64,000 nucleotides of DNA from Clytia hemisphaerica (taxonomy: Eukaryota; Cnidaria; Hydrozoa; Leptothecata; Clytiidae), in NCBI GenBank assembly GCA_902728285.1, contig CACVBU010000791.1, positions 1-64,000 of the forward strand, in the 5' to 3' direction. Below the pieces are notes generated by a model. The model did not search any database. It had not been told where the DNA came from and was given only the letters and a program-made list of their open reading frames with translations. The translations under genes were made by a program, and so were the position numbers. Shown piece after piece: positions 1-10,942 of the stretch. How positions within the stretch are numbered: position 1 is the stretch's first letter; every line of letters starts with the position of its first letter.

Positions 1-11
1 GCTACCCCATT

Positions 12-836
12 TGTTGTTATATGAGGGTCGAAATGATGACTGAGACTACCCAAGGGCGGTTGAAGGGGTCAATATTCAGACGACAGGTATTTGTACGTTT
101 GTTGACGTATGTTCAAACTGAAAATGAAATATGATAAACTAATAAGTATTTGATTGATTGATTAAATGAAATAAATTTGATTGACAAAGTTAAGTCTTGA
201 AATTGAATTGATTAGAAAAATAAATATTGAAAATGTTTGAGAAAATCTAAGTCCAGATGACCTAACCTCAGCATGCTGAAAATCCAGATGGCCGCCAAAG
301 CATGCTATGAAAACAAATGGCCACAACTGACAGGCAAAAAGCAAAAGGCAGAAAGAAAAGCAAACAAGAAAGCAAAACCTACCAGCCTGCCAGCATGAAA
401 GCATTGTGAATTTTGTCTGATTTTCAAAGTCGAACTTGCTGACATTGAAAGTATTGAATGTTGACCATTGAAAAAATTAGAGTTTTAATTTGAGCTCCTT
501 ACTCCTTGTGAGCTTGATTTGAATGACATGAAGAAGCATGCAAGCCCTAGTCTAGCCTCATGTGGACTGGACACCAAAAAGTGATGACTCATCAAAATGG
601 TAGAATGTAAACAATGTATAAATACAGACCTACATTGAAAATAAACATTACCAAAATGACCTACATTGAGTATAAAATGTAAACATTGACAAAAATGACC
701 TACATTGAGTATAAATGTAAACATTGACAAAATGACCTCATTGAACAATAATGATAAATTTAATGAAATGAAAATAACCTGAATAAATTTTTTTTGTGTG
801 TAATTATATAATATGAAATGGACTGATTTTTCTACA
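12..836 (-). repeat. 3' LTR of BEL element 1
   Basis: Direct repeat of 7007-7839, starting TGTTGTTATATG and ending TTTCTACA. It lies downstream of integrase on the minus strand, so it is the 3' LTR. It contains internal near-duplicated segments around 640-740 (TACATTGAGTATAAA and TGTAAACATTGACAAAA) that recur in the other LTR. Confidence 0.9.
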
Positions 837-846
837 CTCCCCCCAT
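837..846 (-). other. polypurine tract of BEL element 1
   Basis: The plus strand reads CTCCCCCCAT immediately inside the 3' LTR. On the element's own strand this is a purine run ending at the LTR border, the expected plus-strand primer for LTR retrotransposons. Confidence 0.6.
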
Positions 847-1069
847 AAAGACAAAAAAAAATTTTATTTGATTTTTGAAAGTTCTTTAAAGTTTCTTTCC
901 CAATTTCATAAAAAATCAACTTCATCGACATGATTGATGATAACTAAATTTCGTGTGGAACGACGTGTCTCACGAAATACTTTCTCATTAGCATTCATAT
1001 AACGTACACTAGCATGACAGCCAACCATCGGAACTAATTCAACATTAAAAACCTTTCCATACTGATACG

Positions 1070-2076
1070 TTGAAGATATTTCGAATCATTTTTCAAAAAT
1101 AAAACAATATCTCCAATTTTGATTTCATGACTCGTAGTAAACCATTTCTCCTGTTTCAGTAATTTGGGACGTGTGACAAAAGCCAATTCTCAAAACCATG
1201 AACTGAATATCTTACAATTTTCATCAACAAGCTTGCTCGGATGCTTACAAGCTGAACTGGTTCAACTGGTGATCTTTCATTGTTCGACCAAGCTTGAGGC
1301 GATTTGGCGTTAGAATATCGAGGTTTCCAGATCTCCGATTGTACCCTTGATGGCTAAGGGCATATTATTGATGGTTTGGCGATAGAGGAAGCAAGTGTCT
1401 CCCACTGAGTGTAGATAACTTTTGTCGGTGTGCAACATTGATGGATGAATTGATTTCACGGATCTTTCGTTCAACTTTGCCGGTTCGTTATGAGCACCAA
1501 CAGAACAAACTTCGAAATCAACTTGATTACTGATGAAGAGTTGATGTTTGACGTCGAGATAGCTGAACCGCATGTCTTGACAGCCTCTAATGAGTTGACT
1601 GCCAGCGTCGCAAAGTAGGGTTTTCGGATATCCTACTTCACATGAAAATCTTGTGAAGCAAGGATGAACGAGTGCTGTAATGTCATAAATTGTTGCTGAA
1701 TTCTTTTTTGTTTAAGTTGTGGCAAAGCAGAAAACGAGAAGCCATATCTTGACTGTAGTGCGTTTGTGGTGTGCTGAGTATGAATCGAATGGTCCACAAG
1801 ATCAACTTGAGTTGCATAGAAGGCGGGGGGCAATGGTGAGAAGTTGTGTCTGGAGACGGTGCCATTGCAACGTCTACAGCCTCTTTTCAACAGATAGCGA
1901 CATCTTTGACATGATCTGCGTACCATCTCACAAGTGACCGTCCTCAATGATGTAGGCTTGAAGATGAACAAATCGTAGAGTAGTTTCCACACCGAGTGTT
2001 TTGGTGATGTGATACCAATGGATGTTGTTGAAATTGCTACTGCTACTGGTGAGAATTTGTTCCAAAAAAGGTACAC
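1070..2076 (-). pseudogene. BEL integrase and C-terminal region, broken
   Basis: This is the last protein segment of element 1, read on the minus strand. The piece 2076-1633 has a zinc-binding C-x2-C region followed by a QVDL segment that resembles the start of a BEL integrase core. After a frame break the piece 1573-1310 carries VDFEVCSVGAHN and later TINNMPLAI, matching the end of the core and the following helix. A third, shorter stretch near 1250-1070 reads KIGDIVLFLK and resembles the C-terminal domain after integrase. At least two frame breaks separate the pieces and part of the catalytic DDE core is not readable as one frame. The strand-transfer enzyme is therefore inactive as shown. 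Confidence 0.75.
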
Positions 2077-2617
2077 GGAATGTTGATGAAGATAAGTCTC
2101 TCATTGAATTGGTAAATCTGCCAACAATTGTGATGTCATTAGTGTCAAGAATCCGACCGGTGTACTTCAGGATACCGTGTTGCTCTGATGTGATGCTTGA
2201 TTCTTTTGATGGTAGAAAACTTCTTGATCTCTTGGGTGGCTTTTCGGAAGAATAATTCTTTGCAGATGTTATGTCCTCCTCAACTAGGAAGACAAATGAT
2301 GAACAGCTTTGAGAGGAAGTGGTGAATTGGTTGGGATTTTTCTTCTTTTCCTCAATGCTCTGAAATATTTGAAGATGATGCCATGATGTTCACGACTTTC
2401 GAAACTGATACTTGAGCGGTGATATCAGGTAGTTGCTGATGATTCCAGACGTTTGTTACTTCATCCATGATCCTTATAATTGGGTTTGACTGCTTGGAGT
2501 GATGAACCGCAGAGTGATAAATTTCTACGGCTGCTTGAGACTCTTCAGTTTGGACATCTTGATATCGGAAATCTTGACGAGGCATTTCCGAATAGTTGAG
2601 TTTCATCCAAGGATCTC

Positions 2618-3168
2618 CTAACCAACGAGAATCATTTCGACATCAGGGATTGAAGGTCCTCTTCTAGTGCCAATATCTGCAATCATATGATCACTTTGAA
2701 CGTAGAACCATTGATTGGATTGTGTGAAACGTAAACTTTCGATAACTCGGCTACGAACCCATTGTTTCAACGTCTTTTTGTCATTGCTGAGCCAGTGAAG
2801 AACGATTTGGCTATCGCAAAATTTGATTGCAGATTGGTGCCAATTCTCAAGTGATTTTCGGACAACTTCGCCAGTGTGTGAATTCAGTAAGGCAGCATAT
2901 AACTCTGCGCGTGGTTGAGACATTCCTTCTGGGACAATCCGTGATCGCGACAAAACGAGTTGAGATGAGTAGGTTCCGGATTGACGCTTGAATCTTGCAT
3001 AAATTGGACACATACAAGGGATTGGCTTGCATCAGCAAAGTCCAGGGTCTCAACTTCAAGGTTGATAGCATCAGGTGGTACGATTGTCCTTTGATATTTA
3101 AGTTGGTTGATTTCTTGCATCATCTCAAATTGTTGATCCAAAGTTTGCGAGGTGATCAGGAAGCACAT
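2618..3168 (-). pseudogene. BEL RNase H region, broken
   Basis: Two overlapping minus-strand frames carry the RNase H segment that follows reverse transcriptase in BEL elements. The frame ending at 2884 has LDFADASQ (the first acidic residue of the fold). The frame 3013-2618 has the ELYAAL segment, FCDSQIVLHWL (third acidic position) and IADIGTRRG near the end. The switch of frame near 3000 is a frameshift. In a working element this activity removes the RNA template during cDNA synthesis. Confidence 0.75.
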
Positions 3169-3204
3169 CGTCCCGTCGAACTTTTGGATAACAAGTCATG
3201 AAGA

Positions 3205-3705
3205 TCAAGCTTGAACTGTGCGGTTATGGGAGTAACTCTTCCAGAAGATCGAAAACTTCCCCGACTTTTGATGCGCAGTGACGTTTGTTAGCTTGTCAGG
3301 GATGATGTTGGTTGATGATGCTGATCTTCTTTCCTCTTCTCTTTGGAGCAAGTTCATTTCCCCAATGTTCAATGAGATGACATCTTGCTTTGGAAACCAC
3401 TTCATTCCTGCAACGGTTACACTCTGTTGATCTTCACTCATTGTCTCCGGTGGATCTTCTCCTGAGATGACGATACCTTTTAACTTGAATCCACCTTTGT
3501 TGACGACTTGTTCGAGCTCCTGAGAGCGTTGACGTGCAAGTTCGATTGAATCTTCTCCACTGACGCAATCATCTACATATGTATCATTGAGAATGATCTT
3601 GGATGCCTCTGGATACAGGTCTTGTGATAGTCTGGCAATTTCTCGGAGGGCATATTCAGATTGATTCCCTGCGGATCGAACACCGTAAATTAAAGTCTTT
3701 ATCAC
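3205..3705 (-). pseudogene. BEL reverse transcriptase, C-terminal part
   Basis: A 166-residue minus-strand frame that continues the reverse transcriptase of the larger upstream frame (5674-3656) after a frame break near 3700. It opens with IKTLIYGVRSAGNQSEYAL, which resembles the segment before the catalytic site, and has the catalytic box as YVDDCVSG. It then runs into the thumb region with KGGFKLKGIVISG. The two pieces together cover palm and thumb. A frameshift within the polymerase makes the copy non-functional unless the break is an assembly error. Confidence 0.8.
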
Positions 3706-5674
3706 CTTTCCTCTGGTATTCTTTGTGGATCAAGCTCCTCTTGCCATACGTATCGTTGATACACCAGTGTTCTTCACACAATTTGACAGTGTTGTACATC
3801 TTGGATACATCTGTGGTGAATGCAGCTCTGTGGATCAAGAAGCGAATAGCGATTTCTTGGAGAAGGTTCATGTTGTTGCGACCCTTTGCAATGATGTCGT
3901 TTAAACTGAAGCCGGTTGATGTCTGTGATGAGGCGTCAAATACCGACTCGGCATGGGTGCTGACTGATCCTGGCTTCCATACCGCTCGCCATGGGATGAA
4001 ATGCTTCGTCTGAATCTGAAGTTGACGTTGAATGTCATTTGGCAAATTGCGTACATAATCGACAAATCCGAGATTTTGTAACTTCTTTTCGGAGTTGATG
4101 ATATCCTCCTTGTCTTTGAGGTTCTCCTTCCTGTTGAGTTTGCGTAATTGTTGTTGATATACTTTCAAGGCTTTGTCTTTATTGGGTGCAAGCTTTACAT
4201 CCGGGTTGTGAGTGAATGGAAGTTTTGCTGTGATGATGTTTGTTTCTTCATTGATGTGAATCGACTTGGCAATGAGGTGTTGCTCCACCTCTTCTTTGAT
4301 GCTGATATTCTCGGTTGCACCGTGGCTCTTGCAATCCTTGCAGTTCCGACAGTTAACGCATCGGTATAGAATTTCACTACCTGTCTTCTCTGCAAGATCG
4401 AACATGTGATGTGATTGGACTTCTGGGTTGATGTCGAATTTGTCATTACCGTGACCAATGAATGATAGGGATGCAAAGTAGGTCAGCATTGGTAACCTCA
4501 GATTGAAGAGTGTGTTGTAATGCTTCTTGTGGATCTCGTCAAATGATGAATGTGGACCACCAAGTACACCTCTACCGTCTGGACCATTGAAAACAGATTC
4601 GAATACTGATAAGCCAGTTGACATTTGGAAGATGAGTTTGGGATGGACATTCAAGTACCTGACGCCAATCATGATGTCGACGTCTCCGCCAATGGATTGT
4701 GGAAGCGATGGGAGTTTTGATACATCACCAGTTGTTGAGTAGGCTCTTTGTAGATCTGATATTGCTGGTGTGAGAGGATACACTGGAAATGTTTGCGTAA
4801 TCTGATCAAGGCATATACCTCTCATCGGGATCATGTCACCATCGTGCAGAGGTAGGTTGACAAGATAGATGCCATGTGAAGATTGAGTTGATGTTCCACC
4901 CACACCACCAATGTTGACACTTCCACTGAAGATTTGGGTAGCATATAATCCTAATCGGTTGACTGCAGATTTTCGAATGACAAAGTCACTGCAGCCATTG
5001 TCGAAGAATACTGTGAACTTCTGATTGTTGACCAAAATTTGTTGTAATAGGTAGATGCCAGGGCTTGAATGATGGATGTTGTCAGATGGCATGGCATTGA
5101 TGTGACAGTCAGTGTGAAATGAGACTTTGATCTCCTTGACGAAGGTTGGAAGCTGTTGATTTCGATTGATGAATTTGTCTTTAAAACGTTGAAGAAGAGT
5201 TTGATTGTCATCTGTATCTTTGTGATCATCACAGACTAATACGTGCTTCTTAACAGTCCATGATGAATGACTTGGGTGCTTGCAGACAAATTCATATTGA
5301 CACCTTCCATCTCTGTGTTTGCCTTCTGACAATTTTGCTCCGGGTAGTAGACATTGGAAGCACAATCCTTTGCGCTTCAGAGTTGACAGTCGTTCACGTG
5401 GAGTATTGTCGACAAATTGTTTACAGGCAAAATATTGAGTTACCATCTTCCCCCATGGTCCTCTTGTTTGAATATGCTCAGATGGACATTTGCCGTCGCA
5501 GAAGTAGCAAGCTGGTTCAGGGTCTTGACTTGGTGGGACATGATGACTTCCATATCCTGATTTGCCTGATTTTGACTTGCCATCTTTATCGTCTTTGTTG
5601 GTTGGGAGTTTGATGAGTTGCTTTGCTGGAGAAGTTTGACGTCCTTCTCCAGGAAGATGATGAGATTTGACCAC
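3656..5674 (-). pseudogene. BEL pol: zinc knuckles, protease, N-terminal RT
   Basis: A 672-residue minus-strand frame overlapping gag by 235 nt in the -1 frame. In order it has cysteine/histidine clusters (CYFCDGKCPSEH near residue 57; GLCFQC then a C-H-C cluster), an aspartic-protease-like segment (FFDNGCSDFVIR, with D-N-G at the active-site position), a long spacer, then the start of reverse transcriptase (ESVFDASSQTSTGFSLNDI, later TTDVSKMYNTV with the first catalytic aspartate). The RT is continued by the frame at 3705-3205. It would process the polyprotein and copy element RNA. The -1 relation to gag could be programmed or decay. Confidence 0.85.
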
Positions 5675-6936
5675 TTTTGTTTCTCAGTGATCTCTTCCTC
5701 ACAGATTGTTGCTAGCCATTTGTCCAATCTGGTGTCGTCCAAGAGTTGGTACACTTGATCCAAACAATCGCCGTAGTAAAGTTGATTTTCAATTTTATGT
5801 TGCTCAGCAAGAGAAATTAAGTCTCTCAGTACTTTGATCAGTCCAGTGATAGTTCGTAAGATTTTGGCAGGATCGTGTCTGGTTTTGATTGGATCCAACT
5901 TCTTTATGTCAGCAAGTTTACGAGATACAAGCATTTTGGAGTTGCCATAAGCTTCAACTAGGCGATTCCAGATAATTTCAATGTCAGTTAAGCCTTTAAC
6001 AAGTGATAAGGCAGGTTCAGATAAATGATTGTTTATAAGTAAATCAGGTAAGAGTTTCTTTGGCGTATTTCGTAGATGAACTTTCTCAAAATTTGATCTG
6101 AACGTATAAATGTCTATTGATTCATACCCTGAAAATTTTTCAATCTTGATGTTGAGGTTGGATTCTTTGAAAGATTTGTACTTTTCAATCTCTCGATCTG
6201 TAAACTGTTCATTGAGGTAATCAATAAAGGTTCCTTTTAGGTTGCTCAACTCAATGTACTTCTCACCAATTTCTGATATTTGAGATTCCAATTCCACGTT
6301 GGCTGATGGTGTTTTGAGAAGTTCTTGGTATTTTTCGGAAATAACTCGTAATGATTTGTCGTGATCTGATAGCTGTGATTTGAGATGAAGAATTTCTGTG
6401 TCGGACATCCCGTTAAGATTTTGGTTGAAAATCACTTCAAGTCTGTTCAGAAGAATGTTTGTGTCATCAACAATAAATTGCTGTGATTTTTCTTGTAACT
6501 TGGTTTGATCACCCAATGCCTTCTCCATTTGAGCCTGATGATTTGTCTTGTGATTTTTGCATTCAATAATGAACTCACCGACTTCCTTTATGGTTGAATC
6601 ATAGGTTTTAGAGTGAACGTCATGAACTTCTGGATTGAGGACTTTTAGTTGGTTCATATGATGGCGGATGTCACGACGAAGATCTTTGAGTGATTGTATT
6701 GTTTCATTGTTATCAGAGTCTGAGCTTGTACTGATATTGTGTTCATTCATGATATCGGTAAGTTCCTCTAATCCGGTAAGTACATCAGTGATGAGTGCTG
6801 TGGAGTTGACATGGTGAAGTATCTCTTCCTTTGTTGGACTCTGATCAGTCATGATGGTTTGATAATTTGAAGATAGGTTGTGATCTCCAACTGATGAATC
6901 AATTTTCTCGACAATACGTCCTGTGTTGTTGAACAT
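5440..6936 (-). CDS. BEL gag-like protein
   Basis: A 498-residue minus-strand frame, the first coding segment after the 5' LTR. The N-terminal half is rich in charged helices, consistent with coiled coil. The central segment from about residue 270 (KIEKFSGYESIDIYTFRSNF, then LRNTPKKLLPDLLINNHLSEPA) matches the capsid-like DUF1759 region of BEL/Pao gag. The C-terminus runs out of frame where the zinc knuckles start in the -1 frame. It would form the particle around element RNA. I chose the methionine at 6936 because it is the first in the frame and lies about 70 nt inside the LTR. Confidence 0.8.
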   Translation of the reverse strand: MFNNTGRIVEKIDSSVGDHNLSSNYQTIMTDQSPTKEEILHHVNSTALITDVLTGLEELTDIMNEHNISTSSDSDNNETIQSLKDLRRDIRHHMNQLKVLNPEVHDVHSKTYDSTIKEVGEFIIECKNHKTNHQAQMEKALGDQTKLQEKSQQFIVDDTNILLNRLEVIFNQNLNGMSDTEILHLKSQLSDHDKSLRVISEKYQELLKTPSANVELESQISEIGEKYIELSNLKGTFIDYLNEQFTDREIEKYKSFKESNLNIKIEKFSGYESIDIYTFRSNFEKVHLRNTPKKLLPDLLINNHLSEPALSLVKGLTDIEIIWNRLVEAYGNSKMLVSRKLADIKKLDPIKTRHDPAKILRTITGLIKVLRDLISLAEQHKIENQLYYGDCLDQVYQLLDDTRLDKWLATICEEEITEKQKWSNLIIFLEKDVKLLQQSNSSNSQPTKTIKMASQNQANQDMEVIMSHQVKTLNQLATSATANVHLSIFKQEDHGGRW

Positions 6937-7006
6937 GGAGTAGTGAATGTCTTTACGTGTTGAACGCCTTGGTCATGTAGTCATAGGTGAACATATGCTG
7001 TTTGAA

Positions 7007-7839
7007 TGTTGTTATATGAGGGTCGAAATGATGACTGAGACTACCCAAGAGCGGTTGAAGGGGTCAATAATTCAGACGACAGGTATTTGTAACGTTGATT
7101 GACGTATGTTCAAACTGAAAATGAAATATGATAAACTAATAAGTATTTGATTGATTGATTTAAATGAAATAAATTTGATTGACAAAGTTAAGTCTTGAAA
7201 TTGAATTGATTAGAAAAATAAATATTGAAAATGTTTGAGAAAATCTAAGTCCAGATGACCTAACCTAAGCATGCTGAAAATCCAAGATGGCCGCCAAAGC
7301 ATGCTATGAAAACAAAATGGCCACAACTGACAGGCAAAAAGCAAAAGGCAGAAAGAAAAGCAAAACAAGAAAGCAAAACCTACCAGCCTGCCAGCATGAA
7401 AGCATTGTGAATTTTGTCTGAATTTCAAAGTCTGAACTTGACTATTGAAAGTATTGAATGTTGACCATATTGAAAAAATTAGAGTTTTAATTTGAGCTCC
7501 TTACTCCTTGTGAGCTTGATTGTGAATGACATGAAGAAGCATGCAAGCCCTAGTCTAGCCTCATGTGGACTGGACACCAAAAAGTGATGACTCATCAAAA
7601 TGGTAGAAATGTAAACAATGTATAAAATACAGACCTACATTGAAAATAAACATTACCAAAATGACCTACATTGAGTATAAATGTAAACATTGACAAAAAT
7701 GACCTACATTGAGTATAAAATGTAAACATTGACAAATGACCTGCATTGAACAAATATGATAAATTTAATGAAATGAAAATAACCTGAATAAATTTTTTGT
7801 GTGAATTATATAATATGAAAATTGACTGATTTTTCTACA
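7007..7839 (-). repeat. 5' LTR of BEL element 1
   Basis: Direct repeat of 12-836, with the same TG and CA termini. It lies upstream of gag on the minus strand and should hold the element promoter. I did not find a clear TGG-type primer binding site just inside it. Confidence 0.9.
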
Positions 7840-7844
7840 CAATT

Positions 7845-8082
7845 GGCTACCCTGCTTTTTAGACCAACCCGATTTTTATATTATTTATTATTTATTTATT
7901 AGTTTTTTAGATCATTAAAATGATTCATCATTATACTCTAAAGCTTTTTAAGAGTGTCCAGGTTAGATTGACAATGATTTTTTTTTGCAACCTTAGAGTT
8001 TTCTAAACATTTTAGAAAAAAATAATCTGGTTTATGGTAGCTGAATTTGATTTCTCAAGCTTTCTTCCTCACCATTTTTGGA
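7845..8082. other. AT-rich non-coding spacer
   Basis: Between the 5' LTR of element 1 and the next interspersed repeat. No open frame or motif of note; T-rich. Confidence 0.5.
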
Positions 8083-9470
8083 CCTACCCCGGTGGAGGTC
8101 CTATAAATTAACCTTTGTCCGTTCGTCTGTTCGTTCGTTCGTTCGTTCGTTCGTTTGTTATTAGCTTTCCTCGTGATTGGCTCGTTAGTTTTTTCTGATT
8201 TTTTGCACAAAGACGCATAACTATAAACCCTCGAATGTGACGGAGCCCGATTTTCAAAAAAAAATTTCTTTGGGCAAATTTGGGCCAAAAAACGGCTAAA
8301 AAACGGGTTTTTTGGACTTTGTGAAAAATTAGGTCGTTAATTTTTTCTGATTTTTTGCATGAAAGTAGGGTACCATCGTAGGTAAAAGATGGCTTAAGCG
8401 AATTTTTGCAAAAAAATGTTATTGGCTCAAAAAACGCATGTTTATCTATAAGAATCACTATTAATAAGCATACATCAATGTTCTTAGTCAAATTACTCAA
8501 TTTTTTTATGAGATTTTTGCTCAGGAGGGCTTACTTTTAAAGAGTATGTGTTTCGACATGAAATTTTGGTTGCTTGGCGTGTTTTTATAAAATAACTGGC
8601 CAAATTAGATATTTTTTTATAATAAGCACATTATCAATTACTTAGGTATTAGCTTTTCTCGAGATTGGCTCTTTCATTCTTTACGATTTTTTGAACAAAG
8701 ATGCATAACTATAAACCCTCGAATGTGATGGAGCCCGATTTTCAAAAAAGATTTTGTGCAAATTTGGGCCAAAAAACGGCTAAAAAATGGGTTTTTTGGA
8801 CTTTGTGAAAAATTGGATCATTAATTTTTTCTGATTTTTTGCAGGAAAGTAAGGTACCATCATAGGTAAAATACGGTTCAAGCAGTCTTTGCAAAAAAAC
8901 TGTAGTTGGCTCAAAAAACGCATGTTTATCTATAAGAATCACTATTAATAAGCATACATCAATGTTCTTAGTCAAATTACTCTATTTATTTTATGAGATA
9001 GATGTTTTTTTTGCTCACGAGGGCTTACTTTTAAAGAATATATGTGTTTAGACATGTTTTTATAGAAAAGCTGGCCAAATTCGATATTTTTTTATAAGCA
9101 CACTATCAATTACTTAGGTATTAGCTTTTCTCGAGATTGGCTCTTTTATTCTTTATGATTTTTTGCACAAAGATGCATAACTATAAACCCTCGAATGTGA
9201 CGGAGCTCGATTCTTGGAAAAAAAATTTGGGGTAAATTTCAGCTAAAAAGACATGTTTTTTTGCTCTCGAAGTCTTGAATATGAAAGAATATTTCAAGAG
9301 CATGAAATTTTGGTTTCTAAACGTGTTTTTTTATAAGAAACAAACGACTAATTTTAATAGATCGTCACTATTTGTGTTCTGAAAGATTGTTTAATGGTCA
9401 CGCTTATGTAGATATCAATTATATATGTGTTAAATGCATAACCAGGTAGGTCCATAAAAGTATCACTTGT
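8083..9470. repeat. interspersed repeat, family A, copy 1
   Basis: Begins near CCCCGGTGGAGGTCCTATAA, shared with 61446 onward. The segment around CTATAAACCCTCGAATGTGA followed by GGAGCYCGATT occurs three times inside it (near 8220, 8710 and 9180). It is therefore internally repetitive, with units of about 480 bp. A motif TAGGTCCAT closes both copies (near 9446 and 62415). No coding potential beyond short frames created by repetition. The family is not one I recognise; it behaves as a non-autonomous dispersed repeat. Confidence 0.65.
8119..8154. repeat. TTCG tetranucleotide microsatellite
   Basis: A run of GTTCGTTCG repeats with one GTCTG interruption inside family A repeat copy 1. The second copy has a related GTCCGTTCG array at 61474-61513, so the array is part of the repeat itself. 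Confidence 0.85.
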
Positions 9471-9992
9471 TAATTCTTTCAAATTATTATTTGTGATTAG
9501 ATTAATTTTTTTATAAGAATCGCAAGACTCAAATATTTGCAAACTTTTAAAAATCATGAGCCTCAAAATATTTTTCAGTTAAAATTTATTAGTTCTTGTT
9601 TCCTTCCTCTTTTTCTCACGTTTGAGACAATACTTGGTAGTTGAATAGAGAAAATTTTGACGATTAAATGAAAGATATTCCAAAAATTGAAAAATTTGAG
9701 GCTTTCCCGGATTTATGTAATTCTTATGAAAACTGTGTACTTTAAATTTTATTTCCATATCACATGCATGATTAAGTGGCTTTTAACTTATCGATGTAAA
9801 AGCATATAATTATGAAATATTTTATTAGTCAAAATTTTACTCTTAAATTAGTAGCATTAATAGCAAGAAACACAACTTGTCACTAATTATATAACTTCTA
9901 ATTTCTTGTGGGAATTAGAGCTTTCAGCTGTTTGGAAAGAATTTCAGATTTCAAACCTTTGTAACTTTCCATTATTGTTGAAAGATCAAATC
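9471..9992. other. AT-rich non-coding segment
   Basis: No gene or repeat recognised. Only short frames. Confidence 0.4.
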
Positions 9993-10530
9993 CCCAATAG
10001 CTTGGAAGATTTAGAAATAACGTAAATTCCACGTTTTTACAACCTTTAGAGAAAAGAATTTTCAAATGCTTGAAGATAGCCTAACTAAATTTCCAATCAA
10101 TGTGAAAATATGAAATTTTTGAACAGTATGGAAAGATGTGGAAGATTGATATTTCCTCGTATTTCCACTTTTTCGAAATATGGACTTTCTAATTGTTGGA
10201 AAGTTAGAAAGATGATATTGTGGAAAGATAGAAAGGTAACATTACAAACTTTCCAATCGATATGGAAAGATGAAATTTTTGATCAGTTGAAAGATGTAGA
10301 AAGTTGACATTTACGTATTTCCACCAGTTTGAAAAGTGAAATTTCTAATAGTTGGAAAGTTGGAGTAATGATCTTTCCACTGATTGGAAAGTTAGAAAGA
10401 TGACCTTGTGGAAAGATAGAAAGGTAACCTTATTAACTTTCCAATGGATGTGGAAAGACCATCATTCCACTCATTGGAAAGATGTGGAATTGTCACATTT
10501 CCACGCCTTTCCACACATTGGAAATCTCTT
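9993..10530. repeat. degenerate TGGAAAG/CTTTCCA array
   Basis: TGGAAAG and its complement CTTTCCA occur many times on both strands. A longer unit is visible: TTGGAAAGTTAGAAAGATGA at 10196 recurs at 10384, followed in both by TTGTGGAAAGATAGAAAGGTAA, which gives a period of 188 bp. The two units are diverged. The open frames at 10110-10307 and 10352-10597 are by-products of this repetition and are not called as genes. Confidence 0.65.
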
Positions 10531-10542
10531 TTTTCGCCCAGT

Positions 10543-10942
10543 GGTAATAAGAGCCGGTGTTAAAAGGGCTGGCGTAAAAAGGGCCAAGATTTTGTAATTT
10601 TTACCTAAAAGCGGTGTTAATTTTAGGATTTTAGGTATGATTCGAAGATGAAATTTTCCATTGTTTTACTCCATATTTAAAGCTTTAGTGAAATATTTAT
10701 ATATTTAAGAATCAGTAATTTTCTATGGAATTTTCAACAGTTTACTACTAAAAAATGACATTTTAATGTAAATTTTAGTCATTTTTTACTAATTTGAAGC
10801 ATAAGTAGCCATTTTTACAAATTTTGGCATTCTTAACGGCCCTTATTGGCGTAAGCCCAAAATTAGGCTGTGGCGTAACAAGGGCCGGCGTAAAAGGGAC
10901 CGGCGTTGAATTAGGGCCGTCGTAAAAAGGGCCGATAAAGTA
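10543..10942. repeat. MITE family B, left-truncated copy
   Basis: Closely matches 22182-22521: a GGTGTTAAAAGGGCTGGCG segment at the left and GGGCCGATAAAGTA at the right, with the same middle (ACCTAAAAGCGGYGTTA). The left terminal inverted repeat present in the other copy is missing here. The right end abuts TA. Confidence 0.7.

Larger units (their letters stand above)
12..7839 (-). mobile_element. BEL/Pao LTR retrotransposon, decayed (element 1)
   Basis: Two long direct repeats (12-836 and 7007-7839) flank an internal region whose minus strand encodes, in order, a gag with a DUF1759-like segment, zinc knuckles, an aspartic protease, reverse transcriptase, RNase H and integrase. That order and the long pre-RT spacer are typical of BEL/Pao. 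Both LTRs start TG and end CA. The five bases outside them (CCATT left, CAATT right) differ at one position, consistent with the 5-bp duplication of this superfamily. A polypyrimidine run at 837-846 is the complement of the polypurine tract. The LTRs differ by scattered substitutions and small indels, and pol is cut by frameshifts, so this is an old and probably inactive copy. Confidence 0.9.

Noticed and set aside
8119-8154. CRISPR-like array
   Set aside because: Simple tetranucleotide repeat without spacers in a eukaryotic repeat; no cas genes anywhere in the window.
10110-10597. Two tryptophan- and lysine-rich frames
   Set aside because: They read through the TGGAAAG array and repeat with it.
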